Below are positions 51,587 to 60,868 of a stretch of 64,000 bases of DNA, in pieces; within the stretch, counting starts at the first letter, position 1, and every line of letters begins with the position of its first letter. Source of the stretch: Anaerolineae bacterium (GTDB lineage: Bacteria; Chloroflexota; Anaerolineae; UBA3071). Made by a program: the position numbers and the translations under genes. The notes under the pieces were generated by a model. That model did no database searches. It had not been told where the DNA came from and worked only from the letters and a program-made list of their open reading frames with translations. The stretch covers positions 1 to 64,000 of the forward strand of contig JARYMM010000006.1 in the NCBI GenBank assembly GCA_029907105.1, given 5' to 3'.

Positions 51587-51982
51587 GTGAAGAGCCTGGC
51601 CCTCACCGTGCTGCCGGGGCGGCTGGCCATCTGTCGTCTGGCGGCAGATGCGCCCCTGCCCGCAGGGCTTGATCGCGCCCACTTCTGCTCGGTCACCCGC
51701 ACTCCGGAGGAGCTTTCGCTTGTCCTGCCGGAGGAGATGGTGGAGGCCGGCTGGCAGGCTGAGACAGGTTATCGCGCCCTGCAGGTGCTGGGGCCGCTCG
51801 ATCTCAGCCTGACCGGCGTGCTGGCCGCCCTGGCCGCACCGCTGGCCGCGGCCGGCGTGAGCATTTTCGCCATTTCCACCTACGACACGGACTATGTCCT
51901 GGTCAGGGAGGGCGACCTGGGGAAAGCACAGCGGGCGCTGGTGGCGGCAGGGCATGAGGTGACCGAGTGGCCGGGGCAATGA
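51587..51982 (+). CDS. ACT-domain protein (CASTOR-like)
   Basis: 131 residues from a GTG that touches the previous stop. Two ACT-like halves: LALTVLPGRLAICRL / FCSVTRTPEELSLV and LQVLGPLDLSLTGVLAALAAPLAAAGVSIFAISTYDTDYVLVRE. Proteins of this kind bind amino acids as sensors. No partner enzyme is adjacent, so what it senses is unknown. Confidence 0.85.
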   Translation: MKSLALTVLPGRLAICRLAADAPLPAGLDRAHFCSVTRTPEELSLVLPEEMVEAGWQAETGYRALQVLGPLDLSLTGVLAALAAPLAAAGVSIFAISTYDTDYVLVREGDLGKAQRALVAAGHEVTEWPGQ

Positions 51983-52080
51983 GGCAGCGAGGCACCGGGG
52001 CACAATGAGGCACCGAGGCACCGGGGCACCGAGGCACCGAGGCACCGGGGCACCGAGGCACCGGGGCACTGAGGCACCGG
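51981..52080. repeat. Octamer tandem repeat (GRGGCACC)n
   Basis: About ten consecutive octamers GAGGCACC and GGGGCACC after the ACT gene. No spacer structure, so not a CRISPR. Confidence 0.9.
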
Positions 52081-52125
52081 GTAACTTCGCTTGCTTTGAG
52101 TAAGCTGGACAGAAGAGGAGATGCG

Positions 52126-53214
52126 ATGGAGGAGCTCATCATCCACCTGCTGCCTGAGGTTTTCGGCGAGGGAGAGCGAGTTCTCGTCAAGGCCGGGGAA
52201 TTGTCTGCCGTGGCTTTCCGCTACGACAGCGGCGTGTGCGGGCTGCGGCTGCAAAACGAGCGCGGCCACATCATCCTGCTGCCCTTCCAGGGCCAGCAAA
52301 TCTGGGACGCCGTCTTCGGGGGCCGCACGCTGACCATGCGCTCCATGTTCACCGAACCGCGGCCGACGCAAGTCTACCTGGAGACCTACGGCGGCTTCCT
52401 GCTGCACTGCGGGGTCACAGCCATGGGCGTCCCTTCGGCCGAGGACACCCACCCGCTGCACGGCGAGCTGCCCAACGCGCCCTACCAGCGGGCCTGGCTG
52501 GCCATCGGCGAGGACGAGCGGGGCGTCTACATGGCCCTGAGCGGCGAGTATCAACACACCGTAGCCTTCCAGACCAACTACATCGCCCGGCCGGAGGTGC
52601 GGCTGTACGCCGGTTCGACGCGCATGCCCATTTCCATCACCATCGAGAACCTCAAGCGCACGGAGATGGAGCTCATGTACCTGGCGCACGTCAACTTCCG
52701 GCCCGTGGACGGTGGCCGGCTGGTCTATAGCGCCCCCTGCACGCCCGAGCACGTGCGCGTGCGCTCCAGCATCCCTTCGCACATCCGCCCACCGGCGGGA
52801 TATGCCGGGTTCCTGCAGGAACTGGCCGGGCATCCCGAGCGGCACAACGTGCTATCGCCAGGGCTGGCCTTCGATCCCGAGGTGGTCTTCTTTATTGACT
52901 ACCTGGCCGATGAGGCGGGGTGGGCGCACTCCATGCAGGTACATCCCGACGGCTCGGCCGATTTCATCAGCCATCGCCCTGAGCAGTTGGACCACGGCAT
53001 CCGCTGGATTTCGCGCACGCCGGATCAGGACGCCCTGGGCATCGTGCTGCCGGCCACCGCCGAGCCGGAGGGCTACCACGCCGAAAAGGCCAAAGGCAAT
53101 GTCCGCACTCTGCCCGGCGGCACTTCCGTTCGTTTCGACATGGAAGCTGGCTACCTGACGCCAGAAGAAGCACGGGATATGGAAGTCAAAATCAAACGCA
53201 TACTGGCCTGCTGA
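52126..53214 (+). CDS. DUF4432 (aldose 1-epimerase-like) protein
   Basis: 362 residues from ATG 52126 with AGAGGAG upstream. Galactose-mutarotase-like fold: GHIILLPFQGQQIWDAVFGGRTLTM, HPLHGELPNAPYQRAWL (conserved His), MYLAHVNFRPVDGGRLVYSAP. DUF4432 proteins accompany sugar catabolic genes and are thought to equilibrate anomers. In this context it probably works on the imported sugar. Confidence 0.85.
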   Translation: MEELIIHLLPEVFGEGERVLVKAGELSAVAFRYDSGVCGLRLQNERGHIILLPFQGQQIWDAVFGGRTLTMRSMFTEPRPTQVYLETYGGFLLHCGVTAMGVPSAEDTHPLHGELPNAPYQRAWLAIGEDERGVYMALSGEYQHTVAFQTNYIARPEVRLYAGSTRMPISITIENLKRTEMELMYLAHVNFRPVDGGRLVYSAPCTPEHVRVRSSIPSHIRPPAGYAGFLQELAGHPERHNVLSPGLAFDPEVVFFIDYLADEAGWAHSMQVHPDGSADFISHRPEQLDHGIRWISRTPDQDALGIVLPATAEPEGYHAEKAKGNVRTLPGGTSVRFDMEAGYLTPEEARDMEVKIKRILAC

Positions 53215-53546
53215 TCTCGCAGAAGTGGCGGCTGCTGCCAGTATGTCGGAGACACAAGTGCCGCTGGTGGAAATCTTCCCACCTGTGCGGTTGGTAGGTA
53301 GAGTAGTAGGACAACTGCGAGCAGTTGTCCTACTATTGCTCGCCTCCGGCGGCCGCTCCCTCTGTGCTCCGCGGCAAAAACAGAGCTGGTAGCCAGCAGC
53401 GCCCGTCGCAACCGCACAGGTAGCCAACTTTGCCTGTGAGTTTTGTGGTGTCACAGAGGCAGATTCTTTGGCAAGAGTGGGAGTTACTAAGATGGCTTCT
53501 CAGGCAGAGAGAATGAAATCGTCTTCATCGGAGTGGAGGGATTGGG
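53215..53546. repeat. Structured intergenic element with nested inverted repeats
   Basis: ACCTGTGCGGTTG (53281-53293) is inverted as CAACCGCACAGGT (53409-53421), and between them is the palindrome TAGTAGGACAACTGC-GA-GCAGTTGTCCTACTA (53304-53335). Imperfect outer arms add to it. No ORF. A half-copy of the core (TGTCCTACT) occurs at 15230. A palindrome ATGAAATC-GTCTTCAT (53513-53528) near the next gene may be an operator. Confidence 0.7.
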
Positions 53547-54575
53547 ATGAGAACTCTATGGGGCAAGGCAGGCTTTCGGTTTGAGATGCGGGAGGTGCCG
53601 ACGCCGGAGCCGGGGCCAGGCGAGGTAGTGGTCAAGATCGCCGCCTGCGGCATCTGCGGCACCGACCGGCACTTCCTGCGCCATAACCAGGAGTGGACGC
53701 CGCTGGGCCATGAGGTGGTGGGCACTATCGCCGCCGTAGGGCCGCACGTGGAACGCTGGCAGGGCGGCGAAACGGTCATCGTGGAGAACCACACCGGCTG
53801 CGGCGTCTGCGAGCAGTGCAAGAACGGCCGCGCCCTCTATTGCCAGAACCTGACCACTTACATGGAGGATCGCGCCGGCTTCGCCGATTACCTGCGGGTG
53901 CGGGCGGACATGGTGCAGGCTTATGATGCGGGGACGCTGAGCCCGCAGCAGGCGGCGCTGGCCGAGCCACTGACCGTGGCCCTCGACCTCCTGCAGCGCA
54001 CCGATCCGGACCTCAACGACGAGGTGGCCGTCTTCGGCCCGGGGGCTATCGGGCTGATGGTCACCCGGCTGGCCAAGCTGCGCGGGGCGCGGCGCGTCTT
54101 CCTGGCCGGCTCCAACCGCTCCACGCCGCGTGGCCGTCACCGGCTGGAGGTGGGCCGGCAGATGGGTGCCGACGTTGTGCTGGCCGAGGCCGAGGACGAC
54201 ATCGTGGCCGAAATCAAAGCCGCCGTGCCGCAGGGGGTGGACCGGGTGCTGGTCACGGCGCCGCCGCGCACACTGCCTGCAGCCTTCGAGATCGCCCGCT
54301 TCGGGGCCATCGTCGGCTTCATCGGCATCGAGTTCGGCGAGGGAGCGAACGTGACCTTCGATGCCAACGCCTTCCACTTCCAGAAGCTGCAACTGCGGGC
54401 CTCCCACGCCATCCCCAACCACTACTTCCCCATGGCGCTGGACTTGCTGGCCCGCCGCGTGGTGGATCCCGATTTGCTCCTCAGCCACGTCTTTTCTCTC
54501 GACGAGTACGAGGAGGCGTTTCGGGTTCTGACCGACCCGCAGCAGACGGCGATCAAAGTCGTATTGGTGCCCTGA
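53547..54575 (+). CDS. Zinc-dependent sugar/polyol dehydrogenase (MDR family)
   Basis: 342 residues. Catalytic zinc: ACGICGTDRHFLRH and GHEVVG; structural zinc: CGVCEQCKNGRALYC. Rossmann loop: VAVFGPGAIGLMVTRLAKL. Typical of sorbitol/threonine/galactitol dehydrogenases that work in sugar pathways. It precedes the isomerase-like gene, with about 100 bp between. Substrate unknown. Confidence 0.92.
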   Translation: MRTLWGKAGFRFEMREVPTPEPGPGEVVVKIAACGICGTDRHFLRHNQEWTPLGHEVVGTIAAVGPHVERWQGGETVIVENHTGCGVCEQCKNGRALYCQNLTTYMEDRAGFADYLRVRADMVQAYDAGTLSPQQAALAEPLTVALDLLQRTDPDLNDEVAVFGPGAIGLMVTRLAKLRGARRVFLAGSNRSTPRGRHRLEVGRQMGADVVLAEAEDDIVAEIKAAVPQGVDRVLVTAPPRTLPAAFEIARFGAIVGFIGIEFGEGANVTFDANAFHFQKLQLRASHAIPNHYFPMALDLLARRVVDPDLLLSHVFSLDEYEEAFRVLTDPQQTAIKVVLVP

Positions 54576-54677
54576 AACAACAGGGATTGCGGAATGTGGA
54601 ACGCAGGACGAGAAATGAGGATTTCCATTCCGCAATTTGCAATGGTCGTTAAGGATGTCACAAAAGGAGACGTATCC
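54576..54677. repeat. Short inverted repeat ATTGCGGAAT
   Basis: GATTGCGGAATGTGGAA faces TTCCATTCCGCAATTTGCAA in the space between the dehydrogenase and the isomerase-like gene. Same word (ATTCCGCAATC) as at 37.13 kb. Confidence 0.65.
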
Positions 54678-56396
54678 ATGACAGAAGCGATTCGTCTGGG
54701 AGAAACGGTGAGCGCAGAGGCGCGCACGCCGGCCATCGGCGTGTTCGTCGCCGGCGACCCGCGCATTGATGAGGAGAGCCGCCAGCGCTGCCGTAACATC
54801 GTCAAGATGGCTGCCGACATCCTGGCCCAGCGGGTGAAGCTGCCCGATGGCTCGCCGGCCAGGGTGGTCTGGTCGCCGGTGCTGGTGGACGGCGAAGCGC
54901 AGGCGGACCTGGTGGCCCGGCAGTTTCTGGATGCCGGCGTGCGGGTGCTGGTCTGCACACCGGACACCTGGGCCTTTCCACAGCTCAGCGTCATCTCCCT
55001 GCTGCAGCAGTTCCCCAAGGACACGCCGATCAACTTCACCTGCGGCAACAGCGGCCCTAAGCCGGGCGTGGTCTTCTCCCACGCCATCAACGGCGCGCTG
55101 GCCCAGTATGGCCGACTGGCCCATCTCAACGTGGGCACCTGGCCAGACACAGGGATGCATCCGGTGATGACCGAGGCCACCGCCCAGGCCATGGTGGACT
55201 GGGCCTTCGCCGCCGTGACCACGCAGGCGCTGAAGGGCCGCCGGGTGGTCATCTTCGGCCACGATTCCATGGGCATGGAGACCGCCCTGGCCCACGTCAT
55301 CCCCACGCGACGCCAGTTCGGCCTGGAGATCACCCGTCTGGACATGAAGCTCCTGGCCGACATGTTGCAGAAGGGGGCCTACGACGCCGAGGAACTGAAG
55401 GCTTTCCGGGCCTGGGTGGACCGGCATCTGGGCCCGCGGCTGGAGCTGCGCGACGAGGCCGATTCCCGGCGCTTCGATCAGAGCCTGGCCCTGTATCTCA
55501 TCGTGCGCGACCTGCTGAAGGACCTCAACGCGGTGGGCGGCGGCTTCATGAGCCAGTTGGAGTGGGGCTCCGACCCGCGGGGCATCCCGCTGCCGGTGGC
55601 CGACGCCATGGAGTCCTTCTTCAACTCCACCTTCGACCACAACGGGCGCAAGGTGCCCCTGCCCTTCGCCACGGAAGCGGACGTGCAAGGGCTGTTGACC
55701 ATGCTCTTCTTCTCCGCTTTGACTGGCGGCAATCCGCCGCTGTTCATGGACTTCCGCAAGGTGTGGGAGCGGTGGGAGCTGGAAGCTCTGGCTGCCGAGA
55801 TAGGGATGGAGCTGCCGGCAGACGAGCTGTGGGCGCAGAAGGGTCTGGTGGACGGCGACAACTCCGGCAGCGCTTCGCTGGACTGGGCAGCCGCGCCGGG
55901 GGCCAGCGTCGAGGAGATCATGGCCCGGGTGGGCTTCCCGCTGGCCGACGAGCACTACTTCCCTGGCCTGGGCAACTCGGTCACCTTCGTCTCCCCCGGC
56001 GGGCTGGAGGGCATCGCCGGCCGGCTGACCTACAGCAGCCTTTCGGGACTGTTCGGCCTGACCTGGGACGAGGCGACGACGGCGGAGGTGCCGGAACCGT
56101 TGGCCCGGGCGCTTTGCCAGGCGACGACGGCCACCTGGCCGCACACCTTCGTCGTGCCCAGGTACGCCACCATGGGCGAGTACAAGCACTTCGCCCCGGC
56201 CAACCACTTCCACATGATCCAGGGGCTGAGCCCAGCCCGGCTGGAGTACTGGATGGACTTGAACAACGTGCTTTCCCAGACCCCCTGGGCAGCCCGGCCA
56301 GCCTATATCGAGGGTGTGGACCGGCCGATCCCGCTGCTCTATCTCATGAACGGCGGCGAGACAAATGCCAAGCTCATGCTGGGCCGGGGGCTGTAG
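54678..56396 (+). CDS. L-fucose/L-arabinose isomerase-family protein
   Basis: 572 residues from ATG 54678 with AAAGGAGA upstream; the track start is in repeat sequence. FucI-type: VVFSHAINGALAQYGRLAHLNVG, FFNSTFDHNGRKVPLPFATEADVQGLLTMLFFSALTGGNPPLFMDFRKVW, and ANHFHMIQG near the end. These correspond to the metal-binding Glu/Asp/His of the family. It should isomerise an aldose to a ketose, perhaps a deoxy sugar, but paralogues in this group are uncharacterised. It follows dehydrogenase and precedes a LacI gene. Confidence 0.88.
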   Translation: MTEAIRLGETVSAEARTPAIGVFVAGDPRIDEESRQRCRNIVKMAADILAQRVKLPDGSPARVVWSPVLVDGEAQADLVARQFLDAGVRVLVCTPDTWAFPQLSVISLLQQFPKDTPINFTCGNSGPKPGVVFSHAINGALAQYGRLAHLNVGTWPDTGMHPVMTEATAQAMVDWAFAAVTTQALKGRRVVIFGHDSMGMETALAHVIPTRRQFGLEITRLDMKLLADMLQKGAYDAEELKAFRAWVDRHLGPRLELRDEADSRRFDQSLALYLIVRDLLKDLNAVGGGFMSQLEWGSDPRGIPLPVADAMESFFNSTFDHNGRKVPLPFATEADVQGLLTMLFFSALTGGNPPLFMDFRKVWERWELEALAAEIGMELPADELWAQKGLVDGDNSGSASLDWAAAPGASVEEIMARVGFPLADEHYFPGLGNSVTFVSPGGLEGIAGRLTYSSLSGLFGLTWDEATTAEVPEPLARALCQATTATWPHTFVVPRYATMGEYKHFAPANHFHMIQGLSPARLEYWMDLNNVLSQTPWAARPAYIEGVDRPIPLLYLMNGGETNAKLMLGRGL

Positions 56397-56455
56397 ACAG
56401 ATGGGAGACGGCGCGCGGAGGGGCCTCACGACTTGCGCAAACCGGCCACCGTTTC

Positions 56456-56483
56456 TTGACTTTTCGCCGCTTTCGCATATAAT
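56456..56483 (+). promoter_or_regulatory. Promoter of the second lacI
   Basis: TTGACT (56456-56461), 16-bp spacer, TATAAT (56478-56483). Confidence 0.85.
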
Positions 56484-56490
56484 GGCGGCA

Positions 56491-56513
56491 GGGTCTTAAA
56501 ACGTTTTAGACCC
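56491..56513. promoter_or_regulatory. LacI operator
   Basis: Palindrome GGGTCTTAAAA-CG-TTTTAGACCC, near perfect with the central CG, starting at the predicted transcript start. It implies autorepression. Confidence 0.9.
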
Positions 56514-56576
56514 GCCCTCTTTTCCCTGGACTCCGTCGCCGGAAAGCAGGCGGCTTTCTCCCCTGGGGGGTCAGAA

Positions 56577-57602
56577 GTGGGAAGAGTGACCATCAAGGAT
56601 GTGGCGCGGCGCGCCGGCGTATCCACAGGCACCGTCTCTAATACCCTGAGCGGCAAGCAGCCCGTGTCGGAGGCGACACGGCAGCGGGTGCTGGAGGCTA
56701 TCGAGGAGTTAGGCTATCATCCCAACGAGGTGGCGCGCAGCCTGGTCACGCAGCGCAGCCACACACTCGGCGTCGTGGCCATGGGTTTCGATTACTTCGG
56801 CCCTTCTCAGACTGTGACCGGCATCGAGAGAGAAGCCAGACGTCAGGGATACCTCGTCACCCTCAGTGTTGTCAGCCCTGACGATACAGACGCCGATGAG
56901 GTGCTGCAAGCCCTGGTGGACCGCCGCATGGATGGCATCATCTGGGCCGTGCCGGAGATTGGCGACAATCATGCCTGGATCGAGAACGGCATCCCCCTGG
57001 AATTACCCGTGGTGTTCACGAACATGGAGAGACGATCGGACGTCGCCGCGACGGTCGTTGACAACTTCGCCGGGGGGAAGACGGCCACGGAGCATTTGCT
57101 GAGCCAGGGGCGTCGTCGGATCGGGCACATCACCGGCCCCCTTGTCTGGTGGGAGGCCCGCGAGCGGCGACGGGGCTGGCAGGCGGCGCTGCGCGCCGCC
57201 GGCCTGGCCGATCAGACGACCTGGTGGGAAGAGGGAGACTGGTCGGCCAGGAGCGGCAGAGAAGCCATGGAGCGGCTGCTGGCCCGCTGCCCGCAGGTGG
57301 ATGCCGTCTTCGTACAGAATGATCAGATGGCCCTGGGAGCCATCACGGCCCTGCGTGGTCGTGGCCTGCGGGTGCCGGAAGACGTTGCCCTGGTAGGCTT
57401 TGACGATATCCCCGAGGCGGCCTACTTCGAGCCTCCCCTGACCACGATACGGCAGGACCTCTATGAGCTTGGCCGTGCCACTGTGCAAACGCTGCTGGAA
57501 CTCATTGAGACCCCTGATGCCCGACAGTGCTACATCTCACTAAAGCCCCAACTGATCGTGCGGGAGAGCTGTGGCGGTGTCATCTCCCGCGCACCGTCGT
57601 GA
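56577..57602 (+). CDS. LacI-family repressor
   Basis: 341 residues from GTG 56577 (GTG 56586 also possible). Helix-turn-helix VTIKDVARRAGVSTGTVSNTLSGK, hinge YHPNEVARSLV, and a full sugar-binding domain ending QLIVRESCGG. It precedes the ribose-type ABC cassette, which it probably controls through the operator at its own promoter and a shared transcript. Confidence 0.95.
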   Translation: MGRVTIKDVARRAGVSTGTVSNTLSGKQPVSEATRQRVLEAIEELGYHPNEVARSLVTQRSHTLGVVAMGFDYFGPSQTVTGIEREARRQGYLVTLSVVSPDDTDADEVLQALVDRRMDGIIWAVPEIGDNHAWIENGIPLELPVVFTNMERRSDVAATVVDNFAGGKTATEHLLSQGRRRIGHITGPLVWWEARERRRGWQAALRAAGLADQTTWWEEGDWSARSGREAMERLLARCPQVDAVFVQNDQMALGAITALRGRGLRVPEDVALVGFDDIPEAAYFEPPLTTIRQDLYELGRATVQTLLELIETPDARQCYISLKPQLIVRESCGGVISRAPS

Positions 57603-57843
57603 TGAAAGGCGACAGAAGCGTGGTTGACGATTGGGCGTTTTGAGGATACGATGGAGTTTGTGCTGACCCTGTTAACCCCAGGACTGGTCCTGGGGACCTC
57701 TTTGAGCGTTTATGAAGGGAGGTGATAGCCGCCTGAGCATGTGGTTCTCCGCGTGTCGCTTCGTTGTCCAATTGGGGACAACACAACCTTCACACAGGGG
57801 GATCTGGCAAAGAAGCCCCATTGGTTTTGCGAGGAGGAATGAC
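57603..57843 (+). promoter_or_regulatory. Leader between lacI and the second binding-protein gene
   Basis: It holds the perfect palindrome CCCCAGGAC-TG-GTCCTGGGG (57676-57695), then GGGAGGTGATAGCC (57718-57731) about 115 bases before the real start, then the hairpin GTTGTCC-N6-GGACAAC (57763-57782). Little T-run, so termination is uncertain. The GGAGGTGAT element recurs before the two other binding-protein genes. Confidence 0.5.
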
Positions 57844-58881
57844 ATGAACCTCAGAAGACTCAGTTTGTCCATTGGTGCGCTGGTCGTGTTGGTGCTGCTG
57901 ATCACGGCCTGCGCGCCGCCAGCGGCGGCACCGGCCGCGCCGGAAGCGGCAGCCCCCACTACTACCGGCAAGACCTGCGAAGGCGTGAAGATCATCTTCT
58001 TCCCAGGTGGCCCACCAGGGTGCCCCTTCGCCACCGTCGTTTACAACGGAGCCGTAGCGGCAGCGGCAGACCTGGGCGCCGATGTGGAATACATGTGGTC
58101 GGACTGGAACCCCGAGAAGATGGTCAGCCAATTCAAAGGGGCTATGGCCACCAAGCCTGACGGCATTGCCATCATGGGCCATCCAGGAGATGATGCCTTC
58201 GAGGCGGCCGTGGACGAGGCCAGGGCCAAGGGGATCATCGTTACCAGCCAGAACACGACCCTGCCCAGACTCGAAGCGCGGTACAAGGCCGATGGGTTCG
58301 GCTATGTTGGCCAGGAGCTCTACGAGTCCGGCTACATGCTGGGCCAGGAAGCCATCAGGAGAACAGGCTTCGGCAAGGGCGATCGGGCCATGGTCTGGGG
58401 GCTGTTGTCCGAGCCCACCCGCGGGTTGAGGACCAAGGGCGTCATTGACGCTCTGGAAGAGGCCGGGATGACGGTGGACTACATCGAGATTGACAAGGCC
58501 ACCGATGCTGATGCCACGGCAGGCACCCCGGTCTTCACCGGCTATGTGACGTCCAACCCCGATGTGAAGCTGGTCTGCACCGACCATGGCGGCCTGACCG
58601 CTACTCTGGAGACCTACTTGAAGGCGGCGGGCAAGGGCCCGGACGACATCTACGGCATCGGCTTCGATCTCTCGCCGGCCACGCTGGAGGCGATCCGCGG
58701 CGGATGGACGGACCTGGTGCTTGATCAGCAACCCTTCCTGCAAGGCTATCTGCCCATCGTGCAGATCTGCCTGACCAAGAAGTACCAGTTCTCCGGCCTG
58801 CACATTGACACGGGGTCCGGCTTTGCCCACAAGGACAACGTTGAGGCTCTGGCCCCGCTCGTGGAGAAGCAGATCCGGTAA
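57844..58881 (+). CDS. Ribose-type sugar-binding lipoprotein
   Basis: 345 residues from ATG 57844 with GAGGAGG upstream. Lipobox LITAC (about residue 22), Ala/Pro linker, then a type I periplasmic-binding fold (RbsB/Peripla_BP_4): PDGIAIMGHPGDDAFEAAVDEARAKGI, RAMVWGLLSEPTRGLRTKG, VKLVCTDHGGLTATLETYLKAAG. Partner of the RbsA/RbsC-like genes downstream. Confidence 0.93.
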   Translation: MNLRRLSLSIGALVVLVLLITACAPPAAAPAAPEAAAPTTTGKTCEGVKIIFFPGGPPGCPFATVVYNGAVAAAADLGADVEYMWSDWNPEKMVSQFKGAMATKPDGIAIMGHPGDDAFEAAVDEARAKGIIVTSQNTTLPRLEARYKADGFGYVGQELYESGYMLGQEAIRRTGFGKGDRAMVWGLLSEPTRGLRTKGVIDALEEAGMTVDYIEIDKATDADATAGTPVFTGYVTSNPDVKLVCTDHGGLTATLETYLKAAGKGPDDIYGIGFDLSPATLEAIRGGWTDLVLDQQPFLQGYLPIVQICLTKKYQFSGLHIDTGSGFAHKDNVEALAPLVEKQIR

Positions 58882-59012
58882 TCGGGAGACAGGTAGATTG
58901 GTAGATTGGGAAACTGGTAGATTGGGAAACCGGTAGATCGGTAGATTGGGGCCAGGAAGCCCAACGTACCAATGTACCAATGTACCAATGTACCAATCTA
59001 CCAATCTGCCAA
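58882..59012. repeat. Octamer inverted repeat between binding protein and ATPase genes
   Basis: GGTAGATTGGTAGATTGGG and further copies face CCAATGTACCAATGTACC and CCAATCTACCAATC. The arms are complementary, giving a long mRNA hairpin. Like the stem at 45.8 kb it probably separates binding-protein from transporter expression. Confidence 0.8.
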
Positions 59013-59027
59013 CCAGGAGATGGCTGT

Positions 59028-59783
59028 ATGGATTACATGCTTGAAATGAGAAATATCTCCAAACGCTTCGGGGAAGTGCAGGCGCTGCGCGACGTGAATT
59101 TTGTCGTCGCTCCCCAGGAGGTCGTGGGGTTGGTAGGCGACAACGGCGCGGGCAAGTCCACGCTCATCAAAATCGTCACCGGCTATTATCAGCAGGACAG
59201 CGGCGAGGTCTACTTCAAGGGCCAGAAGCTGGAAGACCTGTCGGTGGCCAAAGCCCGGCAGCTAGGGATCGAGACCGTCTATCAGGAACGGGCCCTGGCC
59301 GATCAGCAGACCCTGTGGCGGAACATTTTCATGGGGCGGGAGCTGACGACGCGCAACGGCTTCCTGGACGTGAGGAAGATGAAGCGGGAGACGGAGAAAT
59401 TGATGGTCGGCTCCATGGGCTTCACCTCGGCGGCGGTGGCACCCGACTCCGTAGTGCGCACCTTTTCGGGCGGTGAGAAGCAGGGCGTCGCCATCGTGCG
59501 GGCGCTGTACTTCGACGCCGAACTGATCATCCTGGACGAGCCGACAATGGGCCTGTCGCTGTCGGAGACCAGGAAATTGCTGGACTTCGTCGGCGGGATC
59601 AAAGAGGCCGGCAAGAGCTGCATCTTCATTGACCACAACGTTTTTCACGTCTACTCCGTTGCGGACAGGGTTGTAGTGCTGGACAGAGGTATGGTGGCAG
59701 GCGAATTCTTAACCAAAGATATCGCGCTGGACCAGCTCATGGACAAGATGTACCGGGTCGCTCAGACCGGACATCTGGATTGA
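59028..59783 (+). CDS. Sugar ABC transporter ATPase, half-size (RbsA-like single domain)
   Basis: 251 residues from ATG 59028. Walker A VGDNGAGKSTLIK, signature FSGGEKQGVAI, Walker B LIILDEPTMGLS, switch His in FIDHNVFHV. Ribose-type RbsA proteins have two fused ATPase domains of about 500 residues; this has one, so it must act as a homodimer. The signature Phe replaces the usual Leu. It lies between binding protein and permease. Confidence 0.94.
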   Translation: MDYMLEMRNISKRFGEVQALRDVNFVVAPQEVVGLVGDNGAGKSTLIKIVTGYYQQDSGEVYFKGQKLEDLSVAKARQLGIETVYQERALADQQTLWRNIFMGRELTTRNGFLDVRKMKRETEKLMVGSMGFTSAAVAPDSVVRTFSGGEKQGVAIVRALYFDAELIILDEPTMGLSLSETRKLLDFVGGIKEAGKSCIFIDHNVFHVYSVADRVVVLDRGMVAGEFLTKDIALDQLMDKMYRVAQTGHLD

Positions 59784-59830
59784 TGACTCATGGAGAGTCG
59801 GGCTTCTCCAGGGGGAAAAGGAGCCATCCC

Positions 59831-60868
59831 ATGCCCAATCACGCTGCAGAGGGAGTTGAAATGACCTCTACCGCCTCTCAAGCCCGGGTGCAGGCACGCC
59901 ATTTGCCCGCTCTGGCCCGCTTTGCCCGCACGTATGGCCTGCAGATAGGCATCATTTGTGTCCTGCTGGCCATATGGGGGCTTTTCACCATTGGGGCACC
60001 CAAGACCTTCCTCTCATCCGAAATCTACGCTGCCTACATGTCCACCATCCCGTTCTTTGCGGTGATGGCTTTGCCCCTGACCATGGTGGTGATCGCCGGC
60101 GAGATGGATCTCTCATTCCCTTCCATCATGGCCATGGGCATGCTAGTGTTTGTCAGGGTTTTTGAAACCACCGGCAGCGTGCTCCTCTCTTTTATCCTGT
60201 GCCTGGCCGCCGGATTCGCCATCGGGTTACTGAATGGAGTCATCGTGGTCAGGACAGGCATTCCCTCGCTTGTGGCCACCATCGGCACACAGTTCTTCTG
60301 GCGCGGTGCGGTTCTGGTCATCACCGGCGGGAGGCCCGCCTCCCTGGTCCCGATCAAAGGGACGCTCCTGTATAACGCCCTGGTGGGCAGGTGGGGCGGT
60401 TATGTGCCCGCGCAGATGATCTGGACCGTGGTGGTGGCTATCCTCGTGTGGGTCTTGTTGAACCGTCATCAATTCGGCGCGCACGTGTACCTGGTCGGGG
60501 ACAACGAAGACAGTGCCAGGTTAATGGGTGTCAACGCTGACCGGACGAAAATCATGGTCTTTGCCGTCGTTGGCCTTGCCGCGGCCTTCGCCGGCGTCCT
60601 GGCCAGCCTGGAAGTGAATTACTTCTGGGTGACCCTGGGGGAAGGATACATGCTGCGCACGCTGGCCGCCGTGTTCCTGGGCGGCACCTCGGTGTTCGGC
60701 GGCACGGGGACCGTCCTGGGCACTTTCGTCGGCTGCTTCATTATCGGGGCCATCGAAGCCGGCATTGTAGCCGTCGGCCTGACCGGCTTCTGGACGCAAC
60801 TGCTGTATGGCCTGATCATCATCCTCTCCGTGTCCATGCACGCCATGGTAAGGCGAAAATTAGAGTAG
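59831..60868 (+). CDS. Ribose-type ABC transporter permease (RbsC family)
   Basis: 345 residues from ATG 59831 with AAGGAG upstream; the TTG at 59780 overlapping the previous gene is less likely. Eight to ten membrane segments of the BPD_transp_2 type. Motifs MVVIAGEMDLSFPSIMAMG, GLLNGVIVVRTGIPSLVATIGT, GDNEDSARLMGVNADRTKIMVF and AVFLGGTSVFGGTGTVLGTFVG are characteristic of the ribose/xylose permease family. Confidence 0.94.
   Translation: MPNHAAEGVEMTSTASQARVQARHLPALARFARTYGLQIGIICVLLAIWGLFTIGAPKTFLSSEIYAAYMSTIPFFAVMALPLTMVVIAGEMDLSFPSIMAMGMLVFVRVFETTGSVLLSFILCLAAGFAIGLLNGVIVVRTGIPSLVATIGTQFFWRGAVLVITGGRPASLVPIKGTLLYNALVGRWGGYVPAQMIWTVVVAILVWVLLNRHQFGAHVYLVGDNEDSARLMGVNADRTKIMVFAVVGLAAAFAGVLASLEVNYFWVTLGEGYMLRTLAAVFLGGTSVFGGTGTVLGTFVGCFIIGAIEAGIVAVGLTGFWTQLLYGLIIILSVSMHAMVRRKLE

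Noticed and set aside
51981-52080. Possible CRISPR array
   Set aside because: The units are 8-bp tandem copies with no unique spacers and no cas genes are near.
53556-56429. 957-residue minus-strand ORF
   Set aside because: Shadow of the dehydrogenase and isomerase-like genes; His/Gly/Arg-rich composition typical of antisense frames in GC-rich DNA.
57844-58881. Binding protein starting at 57712 as in the ORF track
   Set aside because: The extra residues come from the leader hairpins; the ATG at 57844 has GAGGAGG and begins a normal signal peptide.
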